64,000 nt of DNA from Turritopsis dohrnii (Eukaryota > Cnidaria > Hydrozoa > Anthoathecata > Oceaniidae): positions 124,001-188,000 of the forward strand of contig BQMF02000011.1 in assembly GCA_027922465.2 (NCBI GenBank), written 5' to 3'. The stretch's first letter is position 1; each line of letters starts with the position of its first letter. The notes under the pieces are model-generated. The model saw nothing but the letters and a program-made list of their open reading frames with translations, ran no database searches and was not told the origin of the DNA. The position numbers and the translations under genes were made by a program. Below are positions 9,779 to 19,559 of the stretch, in pieces.

Positions 9779-12700
9779 ATGTCAAGAAAGGGATTGAATG
9801 ACGAAGAGGTTCTTCGCTCCAGGAAAAGAAAACATAGCTACGACAAGGCAATTAAACCAGAGAATGGATATGAAACGGATATAAGTAATTCGTTACACAA
9901 AAGTAATTCTGACTCTTCTCTCCAAAACGAAAATTCTCATTCTTCCTCTGAGGAGATTTTCAATAGCACCACCCATGGCGAACGTGAAACCTCAAGAAAA
10001 TACTCGCATGACTTCAAGATAATTCAAGATTCAGTACATGGAACCATAAAGTTAGACCCACTGTTAGTTGCAATTATTGATACACCTCAATTTCAGCGAT
10101 TACGAGATATCAAGCAACTTGGTAAGAAGTGTTTTCGTATAGTTATGTAAAATTCAGATGGTAATTTGACAATCTTTTTTTCTAGGCAGTGCCGTAGACA
10201 CGAAATTTTTTTTAGGGGGGCCCTTATGTTTAGTATCAAAGGAGGCCCCACCATGGTTGGGGCCGAGGGGCCCAAAAATTTTTGGGATTTTATATCCTCT
10301 AGATTAGCTAAAATTGCATTTTCGAAAGCCAATTTAAACAATAGGATATCCAAAATGACATGAAATTCTAGTATATTTTCAAGTTTCTAAGACTATCTTT
10401 GTTACAAACTCTGCATATATCCCATTACATTTTTGATAAGTACTACGATGGATATTGAAACAAAAATAGTAGCAAATGCTTTATAGCGCGAAGTGTCCAA
10501 AGATGTTTTTTCTTGTGTCGTATTTGTCGATGAACTCATTCGCAACAGCTTTTAAGTCCAGTTTATCAACAGCATCTTTGTGGATGTGAAGAACGAGTAA
10601 GTTATTGAGGCCAGAGTCTGTGGTGGTTGACCGGAGATAGGTTTTCACTCGTTTTAATGCAGAAAATGATCGTTCACTAATGGCGTTGGTAGCAGGCATA
10701 CAAGGATGAGGTTAGCAATTTTGACGACTTGGTTCAGTAATGCTTTCTGAGAGTGATCCAAGCGCTTGAAAAAAGAAATGAGGTCTTCAATAGTGAACCT
10801 TTGAGTATCGTATCCAAGGGATGTTGCTACTGTAGGGAGTAGATCGATCTGTGTTCGTGCTAAAGATTGGTCGATATCTCCAGCGTAAAAGCTGCAAATC
10901 GCTTTGAGGTGGTCTTCCCATGGCTCTCCTTTGATCGATTTAAGAAGCACTTCCTGGAGGTCGATGTAAATTTTGTAGTCAGGTTGGTCAAACCTTTGCT
11001 CGATACAGTTGATCGTACGATCAAAGGCTTCAAAATAGATTTGGCGGTATCGATCTTTCGGTGTGTCATGGAAATGATAGGTATCTTGTGGGTTGGACGT
11101 ATTTTGGAAATAATCAGGCATTTTTACCTTTCCGTTCTTGTTAACCAATTTGTTATAAAACTGTTTTTCTTTGACATCTTTTCACATCAAAAAACTTCGC
11201 TTACTTTATTTTTGCACATAGACACGTATCAAAAAATAATTTTGATTTTTCTTTTCGAAAGTTTTCTGCAATATCGCGACTTCTTTTTCTCTTTTGTTGA
11301 CAGAAAGTTTCTTTCCTCTTTATTGTTGTTATCATTCCTTTGAATCACCATAATGCTACACTTGCTGCATTGATTTATCCTGTTATTTCGTTGTGTCGCG
11401 CGTGTCATCTCAAATGTGCAGTAAAAGGGGGAAATATTAAGCAAATATAAAGGAAATAAGGAAATGCAGACAACTGGAGAAGAAAACTTTATTTCTGATC
11501 TAAATCTAAAAAAACCCCATAATCGGTGTCTACGGCACTGCTAGGAGCACTTTTTCAGCTTTTGCTTTTAGACTGCATTCTTGGCAAACATTGTATGCAA
11601 ATCTTTAATGCTTTTTTTGGATGGATTGTCATGTCAAGCTGTGTTTTCCTCAATCTTTTAGGTGTTGGTTATTGGGTCTTTCCAGGCGCGTGTCACAATC
11701 GATTCGAGCACTCAATTGGAACATCGTATTTATGCGGCTTAATGTTGACTACTCTGAAGTATCTCCATCATACTGAATATGACAACCCTATACCCGAAAT
11801 TACCGAGCAGGAGATTTTGTGCATAAAAATTGCCGGTTTGTGTCACGACCTCGGACATGGGCCTTTGTCGCATGTTTTCGACGGGAAATACGTCAAGCAT
11901 GTGATCCCGGGCACGGATTGGAAGCACGAACAAGCTTCTTGCGACTTGTTTGACCACATGGTTGAAACAAATGACGGATTGAAGTCGCTGATGGAAGAGA
12001 ACGGCATTGGAGAGGAGGAACGGAAGCTAATTAAAAGAATGATCTTGGGGAAAGACCCGCACAAAGATAGCATATCAGAGAAAGGGATGGTAGACGGCAA
12101 AGAGTTGGAAAAATGGTACTTGTATGAGATTGTGTCCAACAAGCGATCTGGTATTGATTGTGACAAGTTCGATTACTTTGCGCGTGATACGCACAATCTC
12201 GGTATGAAGAATCCGTTCGATTTCAGGAGGTTTTTCCAGAATGTTCGCATAATAGCAGTGGATGGCCAGCTTCAGATTTGTATTCGTGACAAGGAAATGT
12301 TCAACGTTTACGAAATGTTTCATGTTCGCTGGGGCTTGCATTATCAGGTGTATCAACACAAATCGACCAGGGTAATCGAGGAGATGATGGTTCAGGCGTT
12401 ATCGAAAGTTGATAGTAAACTGGGCATTTCGTCGGCCATTAAGGACATGGAGAGGTATACGTATCTTACTGACTCGATCATATACGAAATTTTACGGTTA
12501 AAAGACGAAGATGACAATGTGGTCGAAGCTAAAGAAATTCTCGGAAGGATTCAACGAAGGCAATTGTATCATCTGTGTGGTCAAATTAACCCCGATTCCA
12601 CATTGCGTGAATCGGAAGAGATTTCATTCTCTCAACCTGTGACGGCGCAATGTGACGTCATCAAGGAAGAAATCATTGAACAGTTTGAAGGCCTGTTGAA

Positions 12701-13106
12701 GCCTGTCGATGTGTTTGTTGACATTGTCACGATCAATCACGGAATGAAAGATCAAAATCCAGTTGAAAAAGTCATGTTTTTTTCCAAAGACGGCGTTCCA
12801 AAGCGTCTACGTCGAGATCATTTAAGCGACACTTTGCCGTCGTCCTTCCAAGATAAATACATTCGAATTTACTCCACCGCAGATGAAAAAATTGGGGTGG
12901 TGAAGGAAGCTTTCCGATTGTGGTGTAAACAGAAAGGTTATCTCATTCCTGATTCTTTGATCGGTGAAAAAAGTGGATACTTCTCTGATGTTTATAAGTC
13001 GAGCATTGAAAAATCTAAACTGTCTGCAAAGAGATTAGATAATGTACAGAACCATCAAGGTGTGCGACGGAAATTGTCGTTATTCAACAACAACGATGGA
13101 GAGTAA
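9779..13106 (+). CDS. SAMHD1-like: SAMHD1-like HD-domain dNTP triphosphohydrolase, copy A
   Basis: Two coding exons, 9779-10121 and 11662-13106, give 595 residues; donor GTAAGA and acceptor TTTTAG join in phase 1 to restore [12 protein letters not shown]. The family hydrolyses dNTPs to deoxynucleosides and triphosphate. All HD metal and catalytic landmarks are present: [22 protein letters not shown] and [13 protein letters not shown]. So is DTPQFQRLR, which carries the nucleotide-binding Asp, Gln and Arg of the allosteric site. No SAM domain is visible upstream. The first 76 residues are a low-complexity Ser-rich extension with RSRKRKHS, a plausible nuclear localisation signal. The exon opens at 9761 after a TTCCATTCCAG acceptor, so at least one 5' exon should lie upstream; the ATG at 9779 is kept in copy B. 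The intron carries a hAT insertion. Catalytic function is expected; dNTP control or antiviral defence is inferred from family knowledge. Confidence 0.9.
10187..11540 (-). mobile_element. Internally deleted hAT element inside the SAMHD1 copy A intron
   Basis: The ends CAGTGCCGTAGACA (10187-10200) and TGTCTACGGCACTG (11527-11540) are exact inverted repeats. They are flanked on both sides by CTAGG (10182-10186 and 11541-11545). Copy B has the empty site: a single CTAGG in TTTTTTTCTAGGAGCAC at about 22730. The 5-bp target duplication is shorter than the usual 8 bp of hAT. The element keeps only the transposase C-terminus. It sits wholly in the intron, away from both splice sites. Confidence 0.9.
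10481..11148 (-). pseudogene. hAT transposase C-terminal remnant (ZMYM1-like)
   Basis: Two overlapping minus-strand frames together give a hAT C-terminus. The first (from 11148) runs through [20 protein letters not shown] and ends in the frame of [13 protein letters not shown]. The second (from about 10699) reads [20 protein letters not shown], then LRSTTTD and [10 protein letters not shown], the dimerisation domain. A one-base shift near 10697 separates them. The N-terminal zinc finger and most of the RNase-H-like catalytic core are absent, so the protein cannot be an active transposase. The unit depends on, or once depended on, a full-length relative. Confidence 0.85.
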
Positions 13107-14280
13107 TTTTCAACTCGAATTCAGTTTATATTGTGCATGGCTTAAGTTTTTTTTAAAAGACCACTTACGTCAAAGATTCCTTCTATAGCGTTACTGAAGG
13201 CTAATCCTCGATTTCAATCTTAATGATCGAGGTATATTTCAGTTTCAGTATTGTTGGTACTGTTTTTCTTTGTTCACGTGACGAAAATCGAAACTTATCG
13301 ATATTCCTCCTGACGTAATAATTGCGTGGGTCGCGTGTATTTCAAATGTGCATAAAAATAGAATTAATAAGATATTTTTCCACTAAGGAATTTCTTCAGA
13401 TCATGGGATGACTGTTGTCTTTCAAATCGTTTACATCTTTATAAATAGGAAAGTTTAATATACACCATATATTGTTAGTATTTATGGCTATTTTTTCATT
13501 CAATCAAATTGTTATTATTCATATATTTAAATCGTTATTTAGACGTAACCGTAGTAACTGCATACCCTTACCATTCTATTATGTTGGTTTATGTTGAGTA
13601 TCGGTATATCTGTCACTTTTCGCGTTGATTTTAATCGAAGAAATTAGTTTCGTCCTCTTTTTCGTCAAGACGAAAAGGAAGTTCTTCCATGTAGCATCTT
13701 CATGTTTCTCGTTGAAAGTTAACTTGATGTATTTCACGAACTAAAGATCATATCCCATCGTTCATATCTTATCGTCTTGTGTTAAAAATACTATTTAATT
13801 GCGTTGCTTTATTTTAACCCTTTTCGTATTTCTATGTGGTAAATCTTGTTCTTTTATTGAGACTTAAATTTATCGTGTGCTGTCTAAAAAGATGGCAAGT
13901 TGGGTAAATACATTTCAATTTATTTCTTCCTGGAGCTGCGATACCTAAAATTGATTGAAAATCTGCGGAAATACATTCCGGTCATGTTTTGTTAAACTAA
14001 ACCATACACGGGAGATTTTTTCGAAAAATGATTAAACAACAAAAGAACTACATTTTGTTTGTCATATCAACAGGAAGAAGTATATAAACATGTATACTAG
14101 GGTACAACTATTTTATTTCAACACTCAATAACGATGTATCTGATTTTGAGCAAAAGAAGTTATCTGTCCTAGTGCTGTTGGTTCTGTACAGTCGTAACTA
14201 TTTTTAAACGCCATGACCCCCCACACAAATTTGCTCGGCCAAAATAAATAACTCAACTACAAAAAGAACACATGAAAATC
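13107..14280. other. 3' flank of SAMHD1 copy A
   Basis: The first about 570 bases are shared with the 3' flank of copy B (24208-24870) and probably include the 3' UTR. They contain a small inverted pair around 13200-13240 (CCTCGATTTCAATCTTAATG and ATCGAGG). Beyond 13675 no gene is visible. Confidence 0.5.
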
Positions 14281-14303
14281 TTTTTTTTTTCTTTTTTGTA
14301 TTT

Positions 14304-14345
14304 GCACCTGATGATGTAAACTGTTTTTTACGAAAAGCTTCGTGC
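14304..14345 (+). ncRNA. Hammerhead-ribozyme-like motif 2
   Basis: CTGATGA at 14308-14314, stem II GTAAA/TTTAC around a 6-base loop, GAAA at 14332-14335, palindromic AAGCTT as stem III, then the cleavage-type UC and GTGC (14342-14345), which pairs with GCAC (14304-14307). As in the other copies, one T lies between the core and stem II. This is the copy closest to a complete type I layout with the consensus CUGAUGA. Confidence 0.45.
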
Positions 14346-14669
14346 TGATTTCTAACAAAATTTGAATTTGAATTTGCTGTTGGCAACCTACTTCTACAAA
14401 AATAGATAACATTACTCTAAACATAAAGTACTAGCGTCAACCGCGTATTAGGGAACGCTAGAAACAAAGTTCGGTCCAATAGCTTACTGAATGATTAAGG
14501 TAGCTTTCTAACTGATGTTAAGATTTATGAGCAGTTTTACAGTACCGCAGGCTAGTTTCCATGAACATTTCGCTCAAGAAGATCACAAAGACCCTTCTGA
14601 TTTAGGGTGAGAAAAGTCCCATTCCGCATCAGTAGGAAACGCTACACTGCGAATTTGTCCGAATTGGTC

Positions 14670-14736
14670 CTAGCCTAACCTTAACCCTCATCCTCAACCT
14701 CACCCTACCCGTAACTGCAACCGTAACCATAACCCA
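14670..14736. repeat. Degenerate CCTAAC/AACCCT-like short tandem repeat
   Basis: A run of units such as CCTAACCTTAACCCTCATCC and GTAACCATAACCC. It is reminiscent of telomere-type repeats but too irregular to be an interstitial telomere. Confidence 0.45.
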
Positions 14737-14739
14737 AAT

Positions 14740-15190
14740 ATAATGTATACCGATGCGGAATGCCTGGAATGCATGGGAACTTTTTCTCTCTGATGTACGG
14801 GAATTTCCCATCACCAGTATGTCATTAGTAAAACAGCAGCTGTTATTTATCATTGTGATGTTCCTAACAATATATGGAGATAAACATGGAAAGGAGTTTA
14901 GCTTTAGTTTAGATTTAATTAACGATGCTTTCAATAGGTAGTTGGAGCTATTCATCATTAAATTCTTTTCATAAAAATAAAATCAGCAGGAGACTTGCAT
15001 CATGGAGAAACAGGATCGGCTTCTGAGAAAATACAATAGACAACCAATGGGTATGCTTATATTTGAAGAATCTTTTGTTTAGCAAAGACAGTTGTCGAAA
15101 CTGCTATTACAAAGTTATACGTTGGCAGTTTTAGATGTATTTTTCAGTCAAGATTACACTAGCTACCTGACAGTTCGCAATAAATTTGCA
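14740..15190. other. No recognisable gene
   Basis: Short ORFs only, none with recognisable motifs. An exon-like ATG segment occurs around 15001 (ATGGAGAAACAGGATCGG) but has no supporting context. Confidence 0.4.
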
Positions 15191-15240
15191 CTGAAACTAT
15201 TTTTTTACTTGCGTCTTACACATCTTTTCACTGCAACTAG

Positions 15241-15404
15241 GGAGAGGACAGAATCAAATCATTGTATATTCAGGAAGACATTATCATCTACAAACAAGAT
15301 AACCAAGATTATAAAAGTGTTATTTTACAAAGACAGCATCGAAGACATTGTGAAGAATTTTACAACACACTTACATTACAGTTTTGATATTGTGACTTCA
15401 AAGG
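15241..15404 (+). other. Possible non-coding first exon of SAMHD1 copy B
   Basis: Equivalent of 6428-6571, with the same acceptor-like GCAACTAG and donor-like GTGAGC. Preservation in both units is the only support. Confidence 0.25.
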
Positions 15405-15604
15405 GTGAGCTTTTTGTTTGTTTCCATACTCTTTGATATAACAGATATGGTCGAACAATGGGAATGGCAAATACTGTGTTCGATTAAGTTCCGTGATGTA
15501 GCTAACTTATTTATTTGAAACCTTCGCTTTGCCTCGTTTTGAAATTGAATAATAATGAAGTTTGTATCGTTCAATAAAAGCGATGATTCCTTGAAAGCTC
15601 TTTA

Positions 15605-16198
15605 AAGCTTGGTTTCCAATAACAAAAAATTATCGTGCGATCGTCGTGCAACAAATGTTGTGCGACTTGTCGCACGACTTTTTGTTGCACGACAGCCTTG
15701 TTTCCATTACACGATTTCCCGTGGTTTGTTTACAAATGTTTGGCGAGAAATTCAAAATATTATTTCAAATTGGACAAGCGTTTGTTGTTAACTTGTCAGC
15801 TTTCTCTTTGTGCAACGTTATTAAGCTTCTTAAAACGTATAAGAAATATGCAGAGAAAGAGAAAGTACTCTTCCTGGGTTTGCAGACTGTTTAAAAGTTG
15901 TTCAGTAACAGGAGCATACCACCTTTTTTAGTATCCGAACTCATTTTCATGGTCGTGAGTTGTTTTTTTATCAATATCTACGAATGTCACCTAACATGTT
16001 TGAGCACTTGCTATTGCAACTGTAGCACGACTGTCGTGGAGAATTTTTTCTATCTCTACGACATTGTTGTGCGACATCAGAAAACGTTGCACGATCTTCC
16101 ACATGTTGCACGACAAATGTTTCCATTACGTCGTGGGACTGTAGTACGACTGTAGTGCGACGATCGCACGATAAAATTTCTTTATTGGAAACCAAGCT
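15605..16198. mobile_element. Non-autonomous DNA transposon (MITE), 594 bp
   Basis: The ends AAGCTTGGTTTCCAATAA and TTATTGGAAACCAAGCTT are inverted repeats. Inverted homology extends about 46 bases, including TATCGTGCGATCGTCG and its complement. Unit 1 of the duplication lacks it at the equivalent site near 7172, so it arrived after the duplication. The target duplication is TA or TTA (ambiguous because AAGCTT is palindromic). The interior is rich in GTCGTGCGAC-type short repeats and has no transposase. Confidence 0.8.
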
Positions 16199-16429
16199 TT
16201 ATATTGTTTAATCACGATCAGCTATGTTATAATGTTGATACCTACCTATGAAAAACGATTTGAATGTTTCAGTAGGGTAAGTTATGGAAAGAAGTATTTG
16301 TTTTCGAAAATAACATATCAGCATAGGACATAATGAAACAAAACAAGTTAAAATAAGCAGAAAACTTTCCGCTTAAAAAACCATTATCAATGCTGTACAT
16401 ATCTGCAATCTTAAAGATAATGTCTTGGT

Positions 16430-16527
16430 AGTGGGCAAAAACGTCAAAAAGTCACTGCAATGAACAGCATATTCATTGAATAAGGGTGTGTCCTTCTATA
16501 GAAATGTATTTCTCCACAGTGACTACA
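16430..16527 (+). mobile_element. CAGTGGGC-type MITE copy d (3'-truncated)
   Basis: Begins AGTGGGCAAAAACGTC and is colinear with copy a in unit 1. It loses the family's right end after CACAGTGACTA. Confidence 0.55.
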
Positions 16528-16875
16528 CGGTTTTTTTTATAAGTATACGCCTTATAAGAATGTTCAAGATGAAATTGGCCAAAAAGTTAAGAATGTCTTA
16601 AGAATAGACCTTTTCGGAAATTACGTCAGAACAGATTGTCTCGTTTCTAATGTTTTTAATTGTTAACGTAATTAAAGAACGATAATAAAACTTCGTGTAT
16701 TGTCTCTTTTGCAAAATAGACACAAATGCCAATATTGTACGGTTTGAAAGCGAGGCAAGATCTGCTGTGACGTCATTTTCGAAAAGGTCTATATTGCCAC
16801 CTTAAGATTTAGTGAGCTCAAAATTAATATTGTCAGAATTTACTTTGTTTTATATGTAGGTTCTATTTTTTTGTG

Positions 16876-16910
16876 GTTATTATTATTATTGTTATTATTA
16901 TTATTATTGA
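16876..16910. repeat. (TTA)n microsatellite
   Basis: An uninterrupted to slightly impure TTA/ATT run that produces an Ile-rich open frame by chance. Confidence 0.8.
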
Positions 16911-17091
16911 ATATTTACCCAGGATAAAAACTTCAGTAATATGTACAATATTTACAATATATACAAAATACTGTTATCAATGTTTGTCCTGCATAGTATT
17001 CAAAATAAGAAGTAATAATAATAAACAAGATTCGCAAAAATGCGAGTATATTATATTTCCCCAAAGTTGCGAAACTTTTGTCAATTATCTT

Positions 17092-17147
17092 TAAGAAAAA
17101 TATACATCATTAAATACCATAAGAAAAATATACATCATTAAATAACG
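17092..17147. repeat. Two-copy tandem repeat, 27-bp unit
   Basis: AAGAAAAATATACATCATTA followed by AATACCAT is repeated once immediately downstream. Confidence 0.75.
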
Positions 17148-17433
17148 ACAATGGTATAACTACCATTTATACCATAAAATCACAAAAAAACAATGTAATT
17201 CAACAGATGACACTTGCACATGCTTTTTGTAACTCAGATAAAATCCTACAACATTCTACAATCAAATTTACAAAAGAAGAAAAGAAATTTGTTAAACCTA
17301 ATTTCAATACTACAGCATAAGTATTAAAAATACTTTGAGGTAGACATATAAGCCAATAACGATAACCATAAGAAACATAATGGCAAAGAACTGAAAGTAA
17401 ACATTCGTTTATTTAAAATTTAAAAACATAAAA

Positions 17434-17478
17434 ATACAAGACTTTAAGTTTCACGCATATCGCAATCATCAGACGTAT
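17434..17478 (-). ncRNA. Hammerhead-ribozyme-like motif 3 (minus arm)
   Basis: On the minus strand: CTGATGA (17472-17466), a short stem-loop, GAAA (17452-17449), a palindrome-like CTTAAAGT and C. Stem I pairs only at the distal ATAC/GTAT, so this arm is the weaker of the two. Confidence 0.3.
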
Positions 17479-17501
17479 AAAATATAGATGTATAACATTT
17501 T

Positions 17502-17546
17502 ATACATCTGATGATTGCGATATGCATGAAACTTAAAGTCATGTAT
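17502..17546 (+). ncRNA. Hammerhead-ribozyme-like motif 4 (plus arm)
   Basis: Stem I ATACAT (17502-17507) pairs perfectly with ATGTAT (17541-17546). CTGATGA is at 17508-17514, a TGCG/TGCA stem follows, GAAA is at 17528-17531, ACTTAAAGT forms a palindromic stem III, and UC precedes the predicted cleavage point at 17540/17541. A T-T mismatch next to the core replaces the usual G-C pair. Confidence 0.4.
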
Positions 17547-17764
17547 TTTTATGTTTTTAAATTTTAAATAAATGAATAAGCAAATAACTATCAAAAGCAA
17601 TTAAAAGCACTTCAAATCTGGACAGAAGAGTTATTTTCAAAAAAAGAGATTTATAAAATGACATGTGATATAAAATTGAATTCAAGTATTCAAAATAAAC
17701 ATCTCTGTTCAAAAAAATATGTGGACATCCATTATTTGTGACGGTTCGAGGAAAAATCATAACA

Positions 17765-18025
17765 AGTGATAATTTCTGATAAATTCATCAGTAAATTACT
17801 GATTAGAAAACAATAGATTTAAACAGTAATTCGTTCGATTTATCAGTAATCACTGATAGAATAATCGGTAAATACTGATAAATAATCAGTAATACTGTTT
17901 CATCGAACGAATTACTGATTCATCAAACGAATTACTGATAATTCGAATGAATTACTGATTATTTATCAGTGTTAATGATTATTACGATAAATTTCTGATA
18001 AATTACCGATTAATTTATCAGTAAT
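17765..18025. repeat. Palindrome-rich satellite with ATTACTGATAAAT-type units
   Basis: Many short units (TTACTGATAAAT, TTTATCAGTAAT, TCGAACGAATTACTGATT) occur in both orientations, so the block can fold into several alternative hairpins. There is no coding potential. Confidence 0.75.
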
Positions 18026-18029
18026 ATCA

Positions 18030-19500
18030 CATATTATTTGATAAAAATGACCATTGTAAATCGCAAATGAAAAAAAAAACAACAGATTTCAGTACTGAAA
18101 ATAGACTACATATCCAAAATCAAATCACCAAAAAGCTGAAAGTAGACGTTTCGTGTTCTGGCTTGATTTGGTTAACAGATTGTTTGTTGGATTGTGCTTT
18201 GATTTATATACGTTTGTTGTTTGTGTAATGAAAATTGACAGTATGTCAATTTTTCCTAAAATACCATTATATACAGCATCAAAACAGCATAAGTGATCAT
18301 GGAATTAATCCATAGTAAACTATGTTTCTGTTGTCAGATTAAATGACTATCCAGTCCAGGAAAGCACATTTTTTGACCAGATCCTTTCAAGTTATTTGTG
18401 TCTCAAACTTGTCTGTTATTATACGTAATTGGTTTTCTGACGTTCTTTGCATATACAACATCACATTTTTAATTGCTGTTTTTGTACTTTTTGAATTAAC
18501 ACTGGTTGAACTGGTTGTTCTCCACCATAAAAAAGTTTTCCTTTATGTGCTTTCAGTTCACATTATATCAGGACGTAAAATAAAAATAAATGTTCAGCCT
18601 GTATTGATAATGAATTTTCGACTTTTCACTGAATGGTTTCCAAGCATTTAATTACCAATCATCATCATCATAGCATTTTTGTCTCATCCAACAAAAAAAA
18701 ACAATATTTTTCTGTTTTTTACACGTTTCTTCAAAAGTTTTTACAAAACCTTTTAAGACAATACTGAACTAAAACGATTTATTTCCATCATTTACTTTCC
18801 CTGTATCATCGTTGAATTCCCTTGAATCATTTTAAAAGCTAGTGGAAAAATCAAAAATCTTCTACAGCCATCCACACTGACTGAAAAAACAGGTTGATGA
18901 AGGTTTCCATACCGCAAAACCAGATCTGAAAATACGGGTTTGAAACGGGACTGAAATCTAATCATGATAAACCTAATTATTCGCGCGATACTCTTTGGCA
19001 CGTGTGTGGTGTGTGCCGTATGTATTGTTTGAGATATGGGGGGAAAGAAGAAATTGAAAAGTAAAGTTACTTTTTATGATAATTATCCCAGAATCATAAT
19101 ATTATAAGAAATCCTGTTACTACGTGCGGTTGTTTCTCCACAAAGAGATCTAAAATTTCTTGATATTTCAAGAAAAACACTGAATTCCCTTGTCAATTTT
19201 GGTCAAATCATAAGATGAAACGTTTCTTGGTAAATGAAGTTTCTTTTAAAAAAAGTGCAGTTTCAGTTATCTAATTCATTTAAAGAACTTTTGAAAATTG
19301 TAGCTACATTATCCTATTAGCCAAAAATGTGTTGTAAAGTTTCACCTGGGCAAATGTTATAAATTCTAACACTACAATGTAGTTGCTGTATATTGAATAG
19401 CAAATTAGACAATAATTTTCCGCCATTACAGAGGTAATTGTTGTTTACAGTTTTTTTTTTTGTAAAGCAGTTCAATTTGATAATAAAAACACTGTACAAC
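18030..19500. other. No recognisable gene
   Basis: AT-rich spacer private to duplication unit 2. The short ORFs (for example 18343-18651 plus, 18792-19001 minus) lack motifs. Confidence 0.45.
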
Positions 19501-19508
19501 AGTGTATT

Positions 19509-19547
19509 AACCTGAAGATGTAAGAGATACTTACGAAAAGTTTCGTT
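19509..19547 (+). ncRNA. Hammerhead-ribozyme-like motif 5
   Basis: CTGAAGA at 19512-19518, stem II GTAAG/CTTAC, GAAA at 19535-19538, AAGTTT and C, then GTT pairing with AAC (19509-19511). Stem I is short. The extra T before stem II is shared with the other copies. Confidence 0.35.
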
Positions 19548-19559
19548 TAAGAAAATAAA

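Larger units (their letters stand above)
6379..13675 (+). repeat. Segmental duplication unit 1 (SAMHD1 copy A)
   Basis: Blocks of this interval recur in order at 15193-24870: 6379-6620 with 15193-15440, 7190-7500 with 16200-16530, 7790-7900 with 21547-21670, 9230-10130 with 21920-22690, and 11660-13675 with 22876-24870. Homology stops abruptly at the phrase TTTTTCGTCAAGACGAAA in both copies. Internal length differences are due to insertions (hAT in unit 1; MITEs and spacer in unit 2). Confidence 0.85.
17403..17578. repeat. Foldback element with two opposed hammerhead-like motifs
   Basis: Arms of about 75 bases (17403-17485 and 17495-17578) are near-perfect reverse complements around a short centre. 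Each arm contains CTGATGA...GAAAC, one on each strand. Transcription from either side would give an RNA with one motif, or a long hairpin with both. Confidence 0.8.

Noticed and set aside
10867..11343. 158-codon plus ORF in the hAT element
   Set aside because: Antisense shadow of the hAT transposase remnant; Phe/Leu-rich with no motif.
10182..11545. 8-bp target duplication for the hAT
   Set aside because: Only CTAGG is shared by the two flanks, and the empty site in copy B agrees with 5 bp.
14670..14736. Interstitial telomere repeat
   Set aside because: Units are too irregular in length and sequence for a TTAGGG-type array.
16873..17094. Ile-rich ORF
   Set aside because: It is the translation of a (TTA)n microsatellite.
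17765..18025. CRISPR array
   Set aside because: The repeats are palindromic, variable in spacing and in eukaryotic DNA; no spacer structure.
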